A stretch of DNA of 64,000 bases, taken from NCBI GenBank assembly GCA_031472005.1, contig PZJY01000005.1, positions 2,108,001 through 2,172,000 of the forward strand. Direction: 5' to 3'. Source of the stretch: Tetracladium setigerum (taxonomy: Eukaryota; Ascomycota; Leotiomycetes; Helotiales). Made by a program: the position numbers and the translations under genes. Numbering within the stretch: the first letter of the stretch is position 1; each line of letters starts with the position of its first letter. The notes beneath the pieces are model-generated. The model had not been told where the DNA came from and ran no database searches. It saw nothing but the letters and a program-made list of their open reading frames with translations. Shown here one piece after another: positions 23,972-35,600 of the stretch.

Positions 23972-25472
23972 CTATTGTGTATACTTGCTCTTCAACAACT
24001 TTGCAATGGTCGTCAGTTGAATGTTGCTGGTTCCCTCATAGATAGCTCCGATCTTGCTATCTCTCCACATCTTCTCCGCAATTCCTTCCCGTACGAAGCC
24101 CATTCCTACCGAGAGATTAGCCTCGCCCGCATATCATAGACACCAGAAGTAGATAAACAAAAGTACATACCTCCCATCCACTCAATAGCCTGTCCACTAA
24201 CCCTCTGTGCAACCTGCGAAGCAAAGAGTTTCGCCATTGCCGCATCCTGCACGAAGTTCTCGCCAGCTTCCTTCTTCCTTGCAGCATTGTAGACCAAAGC
24301 TCTCGCCGCGGCGATTTCAGTGTACGCCTGAGCGATCTGATGCTGCATACCCTGGAAATCACCAATCAACTGTCCGAATTGCTTGCGGTCGCTCCAGACA
24401 TATTTGGCTGCGTTGTCAAATGCTCCAAGTGCGAGACCGGTCATCTGCGCTGCGATACCAATACGGCCTTCGTTCAAGAGGGCGATGGCGTATTTGTAAC
24501 CTTGTCCCTCTTCTCCCAGTAGATTTCCCTTAGGAACCTCCACGTCGTCAAAGTTTAGCACGCAGGTACTGCTAGCTTTGATGCCGAGTTTCTTCTCCTT
24601 CTTGGCAATTGAGAAACCTTTCATTCCCTTCTCGACTACGAAAGCAGTGATACCTTTGTATCCCTTTGAGGGATCGATGTTGGCAAACACAATGAAGAAT
24701 TCTGCCTCCATCGAGTTGGTGATCCACATCTTGCTACCATTAATCTTGTATCCAGAATCCGTCCTTGTAGCCTTAGTAGCAAGGGCGAAAGCATCTGACC
24801 CAGACACTGGCTCAGACAAACAAAAAGAGCCTATAAATCAACTTTAGCAACTCAACTCCGAGACACCCATTCTTCAACATACCAACGGTATCCGTAGCCA
24901 ACTTCGGCAGCCACTTCTTCTTCAATTCCTCACTCGCATATTTCAATACCGCCGTATTGACCAACGTATTATGCACGTCACACATCACACTAACACTCGG
25001 ATCAACTCTAGCCAATTCCTCAATCCCCACAATCGCAGCCGTGAAGTTCATCCCCGCACCACCATACTCCTCCGGAATCTCCACGCCCATGAGGCCCTGC
25101 TCGAACAGTTGCTTCACAACTGCAGGATCCATAGATTCGTTCTCATCCATCTCGCGCACCTTGGGCGCAATCATGTCGTTGGCGAATTTGGAGACCGACT
25201 CGGCCATTGCGGCCTCGATTTCTGACATGTGAGTGATGGGTGTGGGGGGATTTCCGAGATGTCGATTTGTTGTTGGCGAGCGGTCGTGGAGAGAGGTCGG
25301 GCACTGCGATTGAATTGTTTAGTATTGGATCTTTGAACATAAAAATCGTAGCATGAATGGGCAGGGAAACGAACTGGTGGTATATCCTCGTTGGACGAGC
25401 CGCTCTCAATGATGCTGGACGAACGCTTGCCCTTTGAACGGCGGGCCGTAATGCTTTGACAATGGAGGCCAT
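23972..25472 (-). CDS. Mitochondrial acyl-CoA dehydrogenase (short/branched-chain type), one-base frame break
   Basis: Four exons (25472-25375, 25303-24883, 24830-24171, 24105-23972) would give 437 residues if one base is added to the G6 run at 25244-25249. The presequence MASIVKALRPAVQRASVR and LSTTARQQ mark mitochondrial import. FAD and substrate motifs follow: IPEEYGGAGMNFTAAI, FCLSEPVSGSDAFAL, KINGSKMWITNS, GRIGIAAQMTGLALGAFD, and near the end IGAIYEGTSNIQ with its catalytic-region Glu. The family oxidises short or branched acyl-CoAs to enoyl-CoAs and passes electrons to ETF. As given, presequence and body are in different frames and no GT donor lies between them. With the extra base the text reads PPTPITHMSEIEAAM, typical of the family. 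Translation from the Met at 25228 would leave an untargeted protein. Confidence 0.88.
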
Positions 25473-26087
25473 TGTTGTGTAATTTGTCTGAGAGTGAGAA
25501 AATGAGAGGCAAAATTGAGGGTTCAGAGGTCGGTGAAGTATAGAAGTGGACGAAAGGAAGTTGGGAAGTTGCAAGTCTGAAGAATGCAGTAGTTTAAGTT
25601 GATGATCCTCGTCAGAGCTGTGCTCGGCTTAACGACTGCCTCGGCTTGTGATAGGGCTTGGCGTTCTGTACAAGCGAGGGAGACTGGATAACAACCTGCA
25701 ACAAAGTCCGTCATCGGTTGTAGAGGAGAGTTTTCAAATGGTTGTTGACATGAGAAAGTAAAATTTATTTGTTATATACCTTGAGCTGAAACCTTTAGAG
25801 AGTTGCACCTTATATCACATTTTGACAGCTTTTGAGGGTTGAAGTAAGCAAACTAAAGCTCATTGCAGATGGGAGTGTGAGGCCTTAATCGGATCTCGAA
25901 TATGAATACGGTACTGAGCATCTGTTGATGAGTGTAAGAACTTGGAAACTTAATATAATCTTGTAAAGTTATAGCCTTTCCAAAACAAATTCCAGTTAGT
26001 AGGCATCACAGGATCCAGGCAAACAATACCCGCCCTCATAAAATCATATTTTTTATAAACACAAAATCCATAAATATTTATTACATC
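25473..26087. other. Intergenic region
   Basis: 615 nt between two minus-strand genes, containing the acyl-CoA dehydrogenase promoter. It is AT-rich with no recognised gene. Confidence 0.5.
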
Positions 26088-28701
26088 TTAGATATTCCCA
26101 AGCACACCGACAATAGTACCTGCTACTGCAGCCCCACGTATCGGTCCGCTCCGTCCACCCTCCTCTCGAGTAGAAGAGGACAGCGACGAGTCATCGGCAT
26201 CGTCAAAGGGCATAGGTATTCCAGGAACATTCCGTCTGAACATCTTCCCAGGCGGGCTCGTGATCAAATCCGATTCCTCAAGCAATGCATACCTACCTTG
26301 CCACTTCAAATGAATTCGAAGACGGGGCTGTTCCACCTCCTTCCCTTTGCTGATGTTATCATTCATTTGAAATGGAAGCGTTATATAATCTATGTCGTAA
26401 AGTCGTCAGTGATTATTGCTCGAGGTGGATGGATTGTGTTGCTACGAACCATCAAAATCAAACATCAAACTCCTGCCAGCAAAATTCTTCTCCACGCCAG
26501 GAACGGTAGTGAAATAGAGTCGAACCCGGGATATCTCTTTATTTGTTATTCCCTTGTCGTATATCTCAAAGTCTATCATTTTGGGATATCTGGGGCAAGT
26601 AATGGGAATTGCTTTGTCCCAGACCGGAGACGTTGTACTTTTGGCAACTTCCGTCGCAACTTCGAGTTTCCTCGTCGCTGTACCCTTTTTGGTCGGACTG
26701 CCGTAGACGACGAGCTTAACCCAGACGCTGGGATTTCCCATTCTTGATTTCGGGACTCCGGTAGCAGATACGACGGTTACTGTCAATTGATCTAGTGTAT
26801 CAGGTGATATCAAGAGCTCTTGTGCCTTTCGCCATTGTTTCAATGATTTAAGTGCTTGGTCCATCAGATCTAACAGGGACGTATTATTATGAGCCCTTTC
26901 AAAGCAAACGATTGGGCTGATACTTACGTGGTCTTAATCTGTGCCAGTCACGACATCGCAAAACGGATTCTTCGATCTGGCTCAATCCAGCTAGTTGTTT
27001 CTCAATCCATGACGTCCTCACGGCCATCTTTCTATGCTGCCAGATATCCGCTAGCTCTTCACGGGAACGGGTGACATACGTTCGGCCTGGGAAAATATCT
27101 TTCATGAGCCCAATCATACCCATGACATATGTTAGTAACATGTAATAGGACTTTTGGGCAAGCTCGAAGTCCTGCTCCGGAAACACTATGTGATGGTCGA
27201 GAGCAGATGCAGTGCTGGCTTCGTACTCAAGTGCGTCCATATCACTGAACAGATGGCTGCCAACTCTGTGATCCTGAAGTACGCCAAACTTGTGCATGAT
27301 GCTTGCCATTATCTTCAGCGTCCGTGCCCCTCATTAAATATCGTATCGTTGCCAGTGCCATCGGCTGAGACACGTAGGATCGGCAGCAGGCGTTCTATCT
27401 CATCCAAATATCGAGGAGCTGTCTCGTAAGCCATAACCGTGAAAGAATTCCCATCAAGTATCGTATGAGTTTCGGCCCTTCCCGCCCACTGAGATTGCAT
27501 GCCTTTTGGAAGCCAAGAGTATGGGTATGTTCCTCTTTCTGGTTGCTGATCACGTTGAATGATGCGCCGTTTCAATTCATGACTTTCGGCAGTCTGTATG
27601 TAACGCTTAAATTCTTCGTCCATCTCTTGATCGCTGCCTGCCTCAAACGTGTAGGCCGGAGGAAGTGCGCTAGAAGATGAGGCGAGGCCTGCTGCGGAGG
27701 GTTCCATGTTTAGTATTGCAGCGGTCTCCTCTAGGTTTCGAGATTTTTCTGCGATTGTAGTTGGTTTCTTGCCTGGGGTATATTCAGGAAGTTCATCGTC
27801 TCCGTTGTGCATTGCAGCAGGTGAAAGTGAGATTCGTGGTGCAGTGGATGATGAGACGGAAACAGTTTCTGAGTTAGACGACTGTTCTCCAGTAGACGAT
27901 GATGCAGCTACTAGACGGGTATTGCTGCTGTTTCCTTGGTGATTTTCCTCCAGCCAGTTATTGATAAAGAAGAATTCTTCCTCAACGACATCTACGGGAA
28001 CGCCAAGTTTAGAAAGTTCTTCTTGCACGAACGACCACTTCTGTGCTGTTGTTTGCTGCAGATCTAGAGGCTTAATTTCTCGGATTTCCTCGAGTAGAGC
28101 CAAAATACGCTCTTGCACAGGCCTGCAACCAAGATATTAGTAAACACAAAAACTAAGAACACTCGATTCTCTAGCGCAACGTCGGCAGACATTGTAAATC
28201 CAGGATCAGAAAACATGAAGCAGACACGCAATAGTAAGAGTAGGCATAAACAAATTGAACAACAACATGCCTTCTCAAAATCTCATAAAACGAAGATATT
28301 TTAGCTGCTTGAATAACGAGCTTGCGCGCAAACTTTGCGACATCTTGCACTTCTCCTGTACCAGATTTCAAATTTTGCAGCGACTCGCTCAAACCAGACA
28401 CTACTGTGCCGCAATTGGAAAGATGATCACGGATTGTTCGTGCATCTACTGCAGATATCCTATGTTCGAGTGAGAACTCATGAGTTAAGCGCAATGCCCC
28501 AACCAGAGATAGAGCGCCATCTTGAACGTCCCTCAAAGTCTCGGGTGCAATTGATAACGTTTTGTATATCTAGCATGGAGATTAGAGTTGCTTGTGTTCC
28601 AATGTGGGATGATCGGAGCATCATACCATCCAAACTTGTCGCGTGCAGTCTTCCAAACCCTCTACAGGGCTACCCTCTGAGGTAGATGCATGGCCATTCA
28701 T
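26088..28701 (-). CDS. Unrecognised ascomycete protein with a C-terminal C2-like domain
   Basis: I do not recognise the full architecture. Proposed exons: 28701-28627, 28569-28271, 28122-26928 (with one base added to the C4 run at 27327-27330), 26869-26450 and 26389-26088, giving about 763 residues. The N-terminal ~330 residues are helical. A Ser/Thr-rich, probably disordered linker follows. Around residues 560-680 comes a C2-like beta sandwich (TVTVVSATGVPKSRMG, VWVKLVVYG, TTSPVWDKAIPI, FEIYDKG), a fold that often binds membranes or partners. The acidic-loop Asp residues needed for calcium are not obvious, so calcium binding is doubtful. The second intron (28123-28270) must use a GC donor to keep frame. 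An alternative to the added base is a 59-nt intron at 27313-27371 with weak donor GTCTCA, which gives 743 residues. Confidence 0.7.
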
Positions 28702-29715
28702 TGTAGCAATAGGAAGCAATTGTGGAACGCGTTAAACAGAAGACAAAACGGAGGACACTTTGAAATTGTATATATGGAGGAGAAGGCTGAAGTTGCGAAA
28801 CAGGCTGTACGAAAGACGTCCTGCTGATATTCCACTTGGCCTACGCACAGGGATCGCCAACACGAGAAAGTGGACAACATTGGACATAGCCGGTTGCCAG
28901 CTCGGGAATTGACCGAATCGAGTATTCTGGATATATTCCACAGAAGCCCTGCAAGGTTAATAATGCACTCTGCATCTTGCATTGATTTGCTGAGGTGAGA
29001 AGCTGAAAGGCCGAGGAACAGAGAAAAATACCAATGTAGGAAAAAAATATCCAAAGCACGAGGGACGATGAGACGAAATTATTAGTCACGTGAAATCCAC
29101 CTGCCACTCTAATCGCGTCCTACCTCCTTGTTCTTTTCAACCTCCTCAATCGAAGGCTTGACAGCATCAACCATCCCCTGCTCGTCCAGTGTACGCGTCA
29201 CCTTCTCTCACCATTCAACTCGTATTATCATTCCATCTACAGACGAGCCTTTAGACCTAGGTCATCTCGATATTGAAAACACACCTCACTATTCGTGTCC
29301 TGGCTTTAGCTGGTTCAACTCTGCACAAACAGAGATCCGGGTCCACAGATTGTAAGCTGAGTGGCTTTCTCTATTTTCCAACTGTTTGTGTATATTCAAC
29401 TTTTTTTCTGAATTGGATTTGACTTCTGAAATTCACATTTTCCTTCTGGAACGTGTTACACTGCCAGCTTCCCCCTGATCATTGGCGAGCTGCCAGCATA
29501 GGGAGAGTTGCCTCGTCAAAACCTCACCAAGCCTAGCGCTTGAAGGGAAGGGAAGGGAAACCACCATCAATCACCACCTACAATAACGGCGACGAAATTT
29601 TGAAAACTTTGTGGAACTTCTGACTAACATCACCCCAGCCAAGGAAACACTCTATATTCCACTTGAATACTCAACTCGCTAGTTCTCTCGGCAATTCAGT
29701 CCTACAACATTCACC
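28702..29715. promoter_or_regulatory. Divergent promoter region
   Basis: 1014 nt between the C2-domain gene (-) and the histone-fold gene (+). It includes a GGGAAGGGAAGGGAAA purine tract near 29545-29560. Short frames are present but none looks coding. Confidence 0.45.
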
Positions 29716-30621
29716 ATGCCATACAACACATCAGCCATCCCTCGCCGTGAGGAGCCAACAGGCACAACCCAGCTTCCTCGTGAGACACCCGGACTCTTGA
29801 AAGATGCTAGACTAACTCACACTTTTTCGTAGTCTCGCGGGTTAAGAAAATCATCAACCTTGACAATGATGTCAACGCATGCTCGTCCAATGCAGCTTTT
29901 GTTGTTACTCTTGCCACCGTAAGTCCCGTGCCCTCTAGATGTCAGATTCCAAGGAAGAGAGTTTGACGTGAAGTAGGAGATGTTCATTCAGTATATGGCC
30001 GAGCAAGGTCACAACATAGTCAAGTCAGAGAAGAAGCCAAGGAGAAACATTCAATATCGTGATCTCTGTAAGACTTTTCCCCACTACATGAAGTACTCAC
30101 ACATCTCCAACGGGCTATTCCCAATCTAAAGGATGATGCACCATTTTTTATCAACATTTCTAATACACTCTCACTTCTATTCCCAACTCACCGCAAAGCC
30201 CAAACTAACACCCCCTTCCCCACACCCAGCAAGCGCAGTATCCCGCTCTGATAACCTCGAATTTCTCGCCGATATCATCCCCAAAACCGTCCCCTTCTCC
30301 ACCATCAAAGCCAAAGCCAGAAAGCCCAAAGATGGTATCACTAAACCCACTACTTCCGCCAACACTACAGAAGCCGCCAATGGCAATGGCAACGGCAACG
30401 GAGAAGGAAGCAAGAGTGTCCAGCAATCACTAATCAATGGTGTGAATGGATTTGCGGTTCGGAACGGTGCCGCTCCCAAGGATCCTCAGGAAGTTGAAAA
30501 TGAGGGCGAAGAGGAGGAGGAGGATGAGGGACCAGAGAAACAGTTGGAGAGGGAGAGTAAGCGGAGGATTAGTGCTGTTAGTGGGGACGGGACTGAGGAT
30601 GAGGATGTTGAGATGCGTTGA
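29716..30621 (+). CDS. DPB3: Histone-fold protein of the CBF/NF-Y family, Dpb3/POLE4/CHRAC-like
   Basis: Four exons (29716-29779, 29833-29918, 29977-30067, 30230-30621) give 210 residues. Residues ~22-100 form the histone fold: SRVKKIINLDNDVNACS (helix 1), AAFVVTLATEMFIQYMAEQG (long helix 2), then RRNIQYRDLSSAVSR and LEFLADIIPKTVPF. This pattern is closest to the Dpb3/POLE4/CHRAC1 branch, whose members pair with a second histone-fold protein (Dpb4) in DNA polymerase epsilon or chromatin-remodelling complexes. The C-terminal half is disordered, with an Asn-Gly run and a strongly acidic stretch ending in EDEDVEMR, common in chromatin proteins. NF-YC-like roles cannot be excluded, so the symbol is tentative. 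The last intron is 162 nt. Confidence 0.82.
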
Positions 30622-31133
30622 GTGAAGTGATTAGGGGGGTGTGAGATTGTGATTGTAATTGTGAATGTGATGGGTAGTGATTATCAGGGTGGTAATGTAG
30701 TGAGAGGAGGTATTGTATTGTATTGTATTGTTGTTATTGCGTTGGAAATATAGCTCAATTAGACTTCAAGTAATGAAGATGTACGGAAATTCGCAAAAAT
30801 GCCCGAAGCTAGTCTGAATTCTTTTCCCTTTCTTAATCAGAAGACTCCGGATGTCAAATTCTGCTTGATTTTTTGGATTCTACCACCCCAGTCTAGTACA
30901 AATATATCATAAGACGTAGCGATGTTTATGGCAATGCTTAGAGGTAAAAGCCGCCTGGCCTTCCCGCTGATATCCTGTCTGCTTGCCACACCATTTCAAT
31001 AATTATTCTCTTTTTGTTGATTGACTGAGTTCGTTTCTCTCTCATCCACGCCCAACGCCACGGAATATGCAGAACCGACGAAACAGAACCCTAACCAGTT
31101 CTTACCACATATCTTTCCTCTCTCTCTATCTCT
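30622..31133. other. Convergent 3' region
   Basis: 512 nt between the histone-fold gene (+) and LEA1 (-). A GTATT repeat (four units in TGTATTGTATTGTATTGTT) lies near 30712-30730. No gene was seen. Confidence 0.5.
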
Positions 31134-32272
31134 CTATTCCTCCATAGGGTCACCGCCCTGTGCCGCCAACGGGACCCTCCCTTCATTCAACTCCTTCTCT
31201 AGACGAATAATGTCCTGCAAACTCTTTGCGTTCCTGATCAACTCCTCTACCTTCTTCCGCTCCTGATCCGTAAGCTTCACGCGCATGGTCTTTGAGCTTG
31301 ATGTTATTGCTGAGCCGTTTGCGGTCGAGGCGATGTCGAAAGTCTTGGACTTGACGCCCATGATCTGGTTTTGTGTGTTTAGCATATTGCATAATGGATT
31401 AGTGGTACAGAGGAATAAGATGAGGGTTTACCTTGGAAGCAAGATTGGTTGGCTCTGCAACTGTGCCGAATAGCTCTTTCGCTCTTTCGCGCTCCTCCTG
31501 CTTTACTTTCTTGTAATCCAAGAAGCGCACACTCGGACATCTCCAAAGGATCCAAGACCTATAATGCTATGTCCCCGAAAATAAGTCAGCTTTCTTTCCC
31601 CTCTCTAGAGATATCCACTAAACACCACCCAGAATCCAGGTATGGAAAGCGAACGAACCTCCTTCCTCGTAACCGGATTATCCATCAACATCAAATGCGT
31701 CAACACGCTAAAGGAAGCGAGCGCATCCAGATCTGCCAGCTCCGCGAAATTGTTGGCCGTAAGTACGAGCGTGGTGAGGTGAGGTAGTGATTTAGCCAGC
31801 GTAGGCTGGATGGATGCGACTCGATTGCGCGCGAGGAGGAGGGTGCGTAGGCGCGGCGAGAGGGGGAAGTTGCCTAGAACTTGAATATCGTTGTCGGTGA
31901 AATCGATGGCATCGTGAGGCTGTTTACCCAAACCAATTGTAAGATCAGCTTCAATTCCATTGCAACCCAATCTATGTCCTCCTCTGAGAACAAAAACAAG
32001 GGAAGAAGAGAGCAAAAAAAAATTGGAGAGGAAGGAGGAGAGAGGAAAGGGAAACGAAGGGTACTCACGCCTGCAACACCCAAGTTCTCAATCTGGGGAT
32101 TTTGTGTCCTGTAATTTCCAAGAAAAGGAATTCGAGATCAACTCAGCCCGCTCTTAAATCAAAGTGTAGTATCATGTTCTTTTCTGTACGCACCTCGGAG
32201 ATCAAGCTCACGCTCCTTGAGTGGATTGAGGTAGGAGAGGGAGGATTGGATGAGGTCTGCTGTGAGCCTCAT
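31134..32272 (-). CDS. LEA1: U2 snRNP protein A' (leucine-rich repeat)
   Basis: Five exons (32272-32194, 32108-32069, 31919-31659, 31566-31432, 31364-31134), about 248 residues after allowing one extra base in the G4 run at 32095-32098. It starts MRLTADLIQSSLSYLNP and runs through leucine-rich repeats (DAIDFTDNDIQVLGNFPLSP, LRTLLLARNRV, LTTLVLTANNFAELADLD). HYRSWILWRCPSVRFLDYKK follows, the capping signature of U2A'. The C-terminal tail (SKTFDIAS, coiled coil) is as in yeast Lea1. It binds U2 B'' and U2 snRNA stem-loop IV in the spliceosome. The break falls between GHKIP (one frame) and QIENLGVAG (the next). Using a donor 4 nt further on (GTACAG) would also restore frame but destroys the conserved RGHKIP. 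Confidence 0.9.
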
Positions 32273-32638
32273 GATGTTGGTTTACCTGTCGTTTTTTGGC
32301 GGTGAAGTTTTTATTTGGTGGGCTGGTCGTTTAGAGGGAGGAATTATTGGATTTTGTCGTGTTGCTGTGTTTAATTCATCAGGTGTGGTGCAAGGCTGTT
32401 GGAAATTCCCCTCCAAGCTCTCAACCTCGCCTTCAAAAGTTCCCAGATGGCGCTAGTCCGTTTTAGGATGACTACACTCATTTTGGCAATCACGTACAAA
32501 CAGTTGGATATCTTTGTAAATAATTGCATGTAGGCTATTGCTGATAATGCCTGCTAATGCTTGATATATTCTCATATCACAACCCACAAACGATCCTCTT
32601 AACCCCTTCTGAACACCTGGAGAGGCACATCTAGCAAA
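32273..32638. other. Gap between VPS15 end and LEA1 start
   Basis: 366 nt, both genes on the minus strand. It holds the LEA1 promoter. No other element was recognised. Confidence 0.5.
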
Positions 32639-35600
32639 CTACTGGAAAATAAATACAACTCCCGACCTATCTACCGATACCATCATACCATAAGGTGATT
32701 CTAATAATGCAATCCCAAGAATTGAATCCAAGTGCGACTTTAGTAATTGTTGTTGCTGAAGAGATATCACCGTCGACCGTGGAGGTCTCCCGCTTGTCGA
32801 CTTGCTTGTGGTTGATATCCTTGACGAAGTCCCGGCATTGGGCGCCGTTGGAGGACCTGATCTTGGAACACGCTCTGTGTTGATGATTAGAGGTGTGATA
32901 TTGGTGGACAAAAATGTCGGTTTTGGTTCATCTGGATCCAGACCACTGACAACCATGGAGTTCTCGACATGACCAATATCCCAGAAGCGGATCTTCTTAT
33001 CAGAGCCAGCCGTGATGATAAATCCATGTTTTGACTCTCTACTGTCGTCGTAGAGATCAGTCCCTGTGACCATGGCTCGAACTCCCCGGTCAGAGCTGGA
33101 GGTGTTTGTTTCCAATGCTGTTGCGAAGCGACCAAGCATACCCTCCGGTCTATCTTCATCGACGGGCCATGCCTCGTATCCCTTTGGTCCATCTCTTCCC
33201 CCTCCTGCTCTATAGACTTCTCTGCATTGAGTTTTCTCCACGTCCCAAACAGTCACTTCACCTGGCCCGCTGCCACCTGCCACACAAACCCATCTTCCTC
33301 TTCCTTTGGTGGGATGGATACACATGCGGTAGATGTATGTGGTTCCCGGAACACCCCATGCCTTGGAGCGAACCTTGAATCGAAGATCCCAAAGATCTAG
33401 AATACCATGTGATGTCCCCAGCAACATCCACTGCCTCTTCTTGTCGACAACAAAGCAAGTGGGCGTTCCATGCTGCACCGGGTTCTCTAGCGTATACAGA
33501 ATCTTCATTGTCCGCAAGTCGATCGCGAGAATTCGGGACGTGTTTGTCGCAACGAGCAAGGTAGAGTGTGTCTCCACTTTGAAGTGCTCCGCCCAGACCG
33601 CCATCTCATCTGTAGGCAGCTGGTATTCTCGCAAAAGCCGTAGTTTATTGTACCTCACTGACCCCGAACCTTGAACGCATTCAACCCGGACTACATTTAT
33701 GCTCCCATCACTAGCACAGCTAACGAATGAGTGGGTATGTTCAACAAAACACAATGCTGTTATTTTAGCACCGGGGGCATTCTTGTGTGTCTGTCTAGAG
33801 CGATGGGCAATGTTGCGCTCAAGTCTGCCTGTATCCCAGATTTTGACCAAACCATCATCCCCACCCGTAAGGAAGAACATGTGGTCTGGTGCGACAACTA
33901 TATGGTGTACAGGACCAATGTGTTCCGAAAAGGTAGCAACAAGAACACCTTCGGGCCTCCATGGAGTGCTAACGGTTTGGTTCGTTGTCTTGTTCAGGCC
34001 CTTCCTTCGGCTAGACGGCGCAATCATAGGGCCAAATTCGGCGATGTCATTTGGATAGTTATCCACGTACATAGCGTCTAGCATCTTCAGAATGCTTGGA
34101 TCATTGCCAGCATAAGTGTGGGCACCTCGGTATCGAATAGGTTGCCCAATTTCCTGTTCCTTCGCTAGGGCTAGGGCCGAACGCTCACTTGCGCCGGTAC
34201 GGGAGAATGGTGCTCCAACTTTGCCAAAAGCATTGGCTGATGTCGTACCAGTTTCTGGAGACGATTTTGCAGAGTCCTTACCCCTGATCAAATCCATGGC
34301 GCTTATTTGGTGTCGAATACCGGGTCCGCGACCCCTTGAGTTGACACTTGATATAGTTCCTTGTACAGAGCCAGTCTCATCATCACTGCCATTCACTGTT
34401 CCATTTTGGGGTCTCTTTGGTCCGATAGCACTCTGCGAGACTCTGGTTCAATTGAAGGAGAACGTGGCGAAGAAGAAAGTGTGGGTGAGTTAGGTATGGC
34501 CAGTGGATTGCTGCCGACTCGAGATTTGTGGGTTATAAAAGCAGATCTCCTTCGTTTGGCAAGAGAATCATCGATGGTCATAGAAGCATCTAATAAGGCA
34601 TCTGCGATGGTATGCGGTCCTTCTCCATCGGTATCAGCTTGGCGAACTGGTTCATCCACTATCTTTTGTTCGTCGAACATCACCGTCTGTGGAGTGACAC
34701 CGATAGCCCGGAGTTGAATGACACTGTTCAAATTTTGTGGAACGTTTGTTTGGCTTGACGATTCCCTTGCTTTCACTTGTGCTTGAGTTGGCACGTCCCG
34801 TGCACCCTTCGCAGGAGCGAGGCGCCAGATATACTCTCTCAGAAGCAGTAACTTGAAGTCGTCGTCGGCCGTTAAACCCATGTTTCTTAATTTTCTGATC
34901 CACTGCTCATCTTCATCATTCTTGGGCACTTTCTGGAAGGCATTGGATCCAAGTTCCCTAGCAGATGTTGTAGGAATAAGACTACTAGAGTCAAAAGAGA
35001 AAGTGCGTGATTGATGAGCTGGCTTCCAGAAAATTCCCCGGTCAACTTTCATAGCCCAGGTGAGAGAGAGGTCGAGCAATGCTCGAGATAATGGTTTCTT
35101 CAAGTTATCGAGTAAATCGAGTTCCGAGAGGTCCTTGATCGTAGTCTTCAGATATGGTCTTATCAGTGGCAGAATGATACATTGGTTGTCTGCAGGCGAC
35201 AAGAACAAGGTTGCCGAAGCGATAAAGTGAGCTGCTGCTTCACGGATCCAAATATTTGGGTGCATGGTGAATCTGCCAACAACATCTACCAATTCCCATG
35301 TTTTGGACCTCTGGAAAAGTCCCAATTCTGCCATACTAGCAAACGAGTGCAAAACCTTCTGCACTACAAACTCTTCTGGGTCCGTCAAGGATTGAACCAT
35401 CAAAGGGAGAATGAATTCTTCCAGACTGATTCCACCCAGGAAAGTGGCGACTCCTACAATCGTCTCAAAGAAAGCACACTTGAGCATCCAATCTCTATCA
35501 TTGAGATATGTATTCAGATGGCTCAGAATGATATCGTTAGAGTCAGCTGTCCCGAAGAACATACAGAGTTCCGGAACAGACCCCAAGAAGGCTCTCTTGA

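Noticed and set aside
26525..26545. B-box-like GAGTCGAACCCGGGAT suggesting a tRNA
   Set aside because: It lies in coding sequence of the C2-domain gene, and there is no matching A box or acceptor stem.
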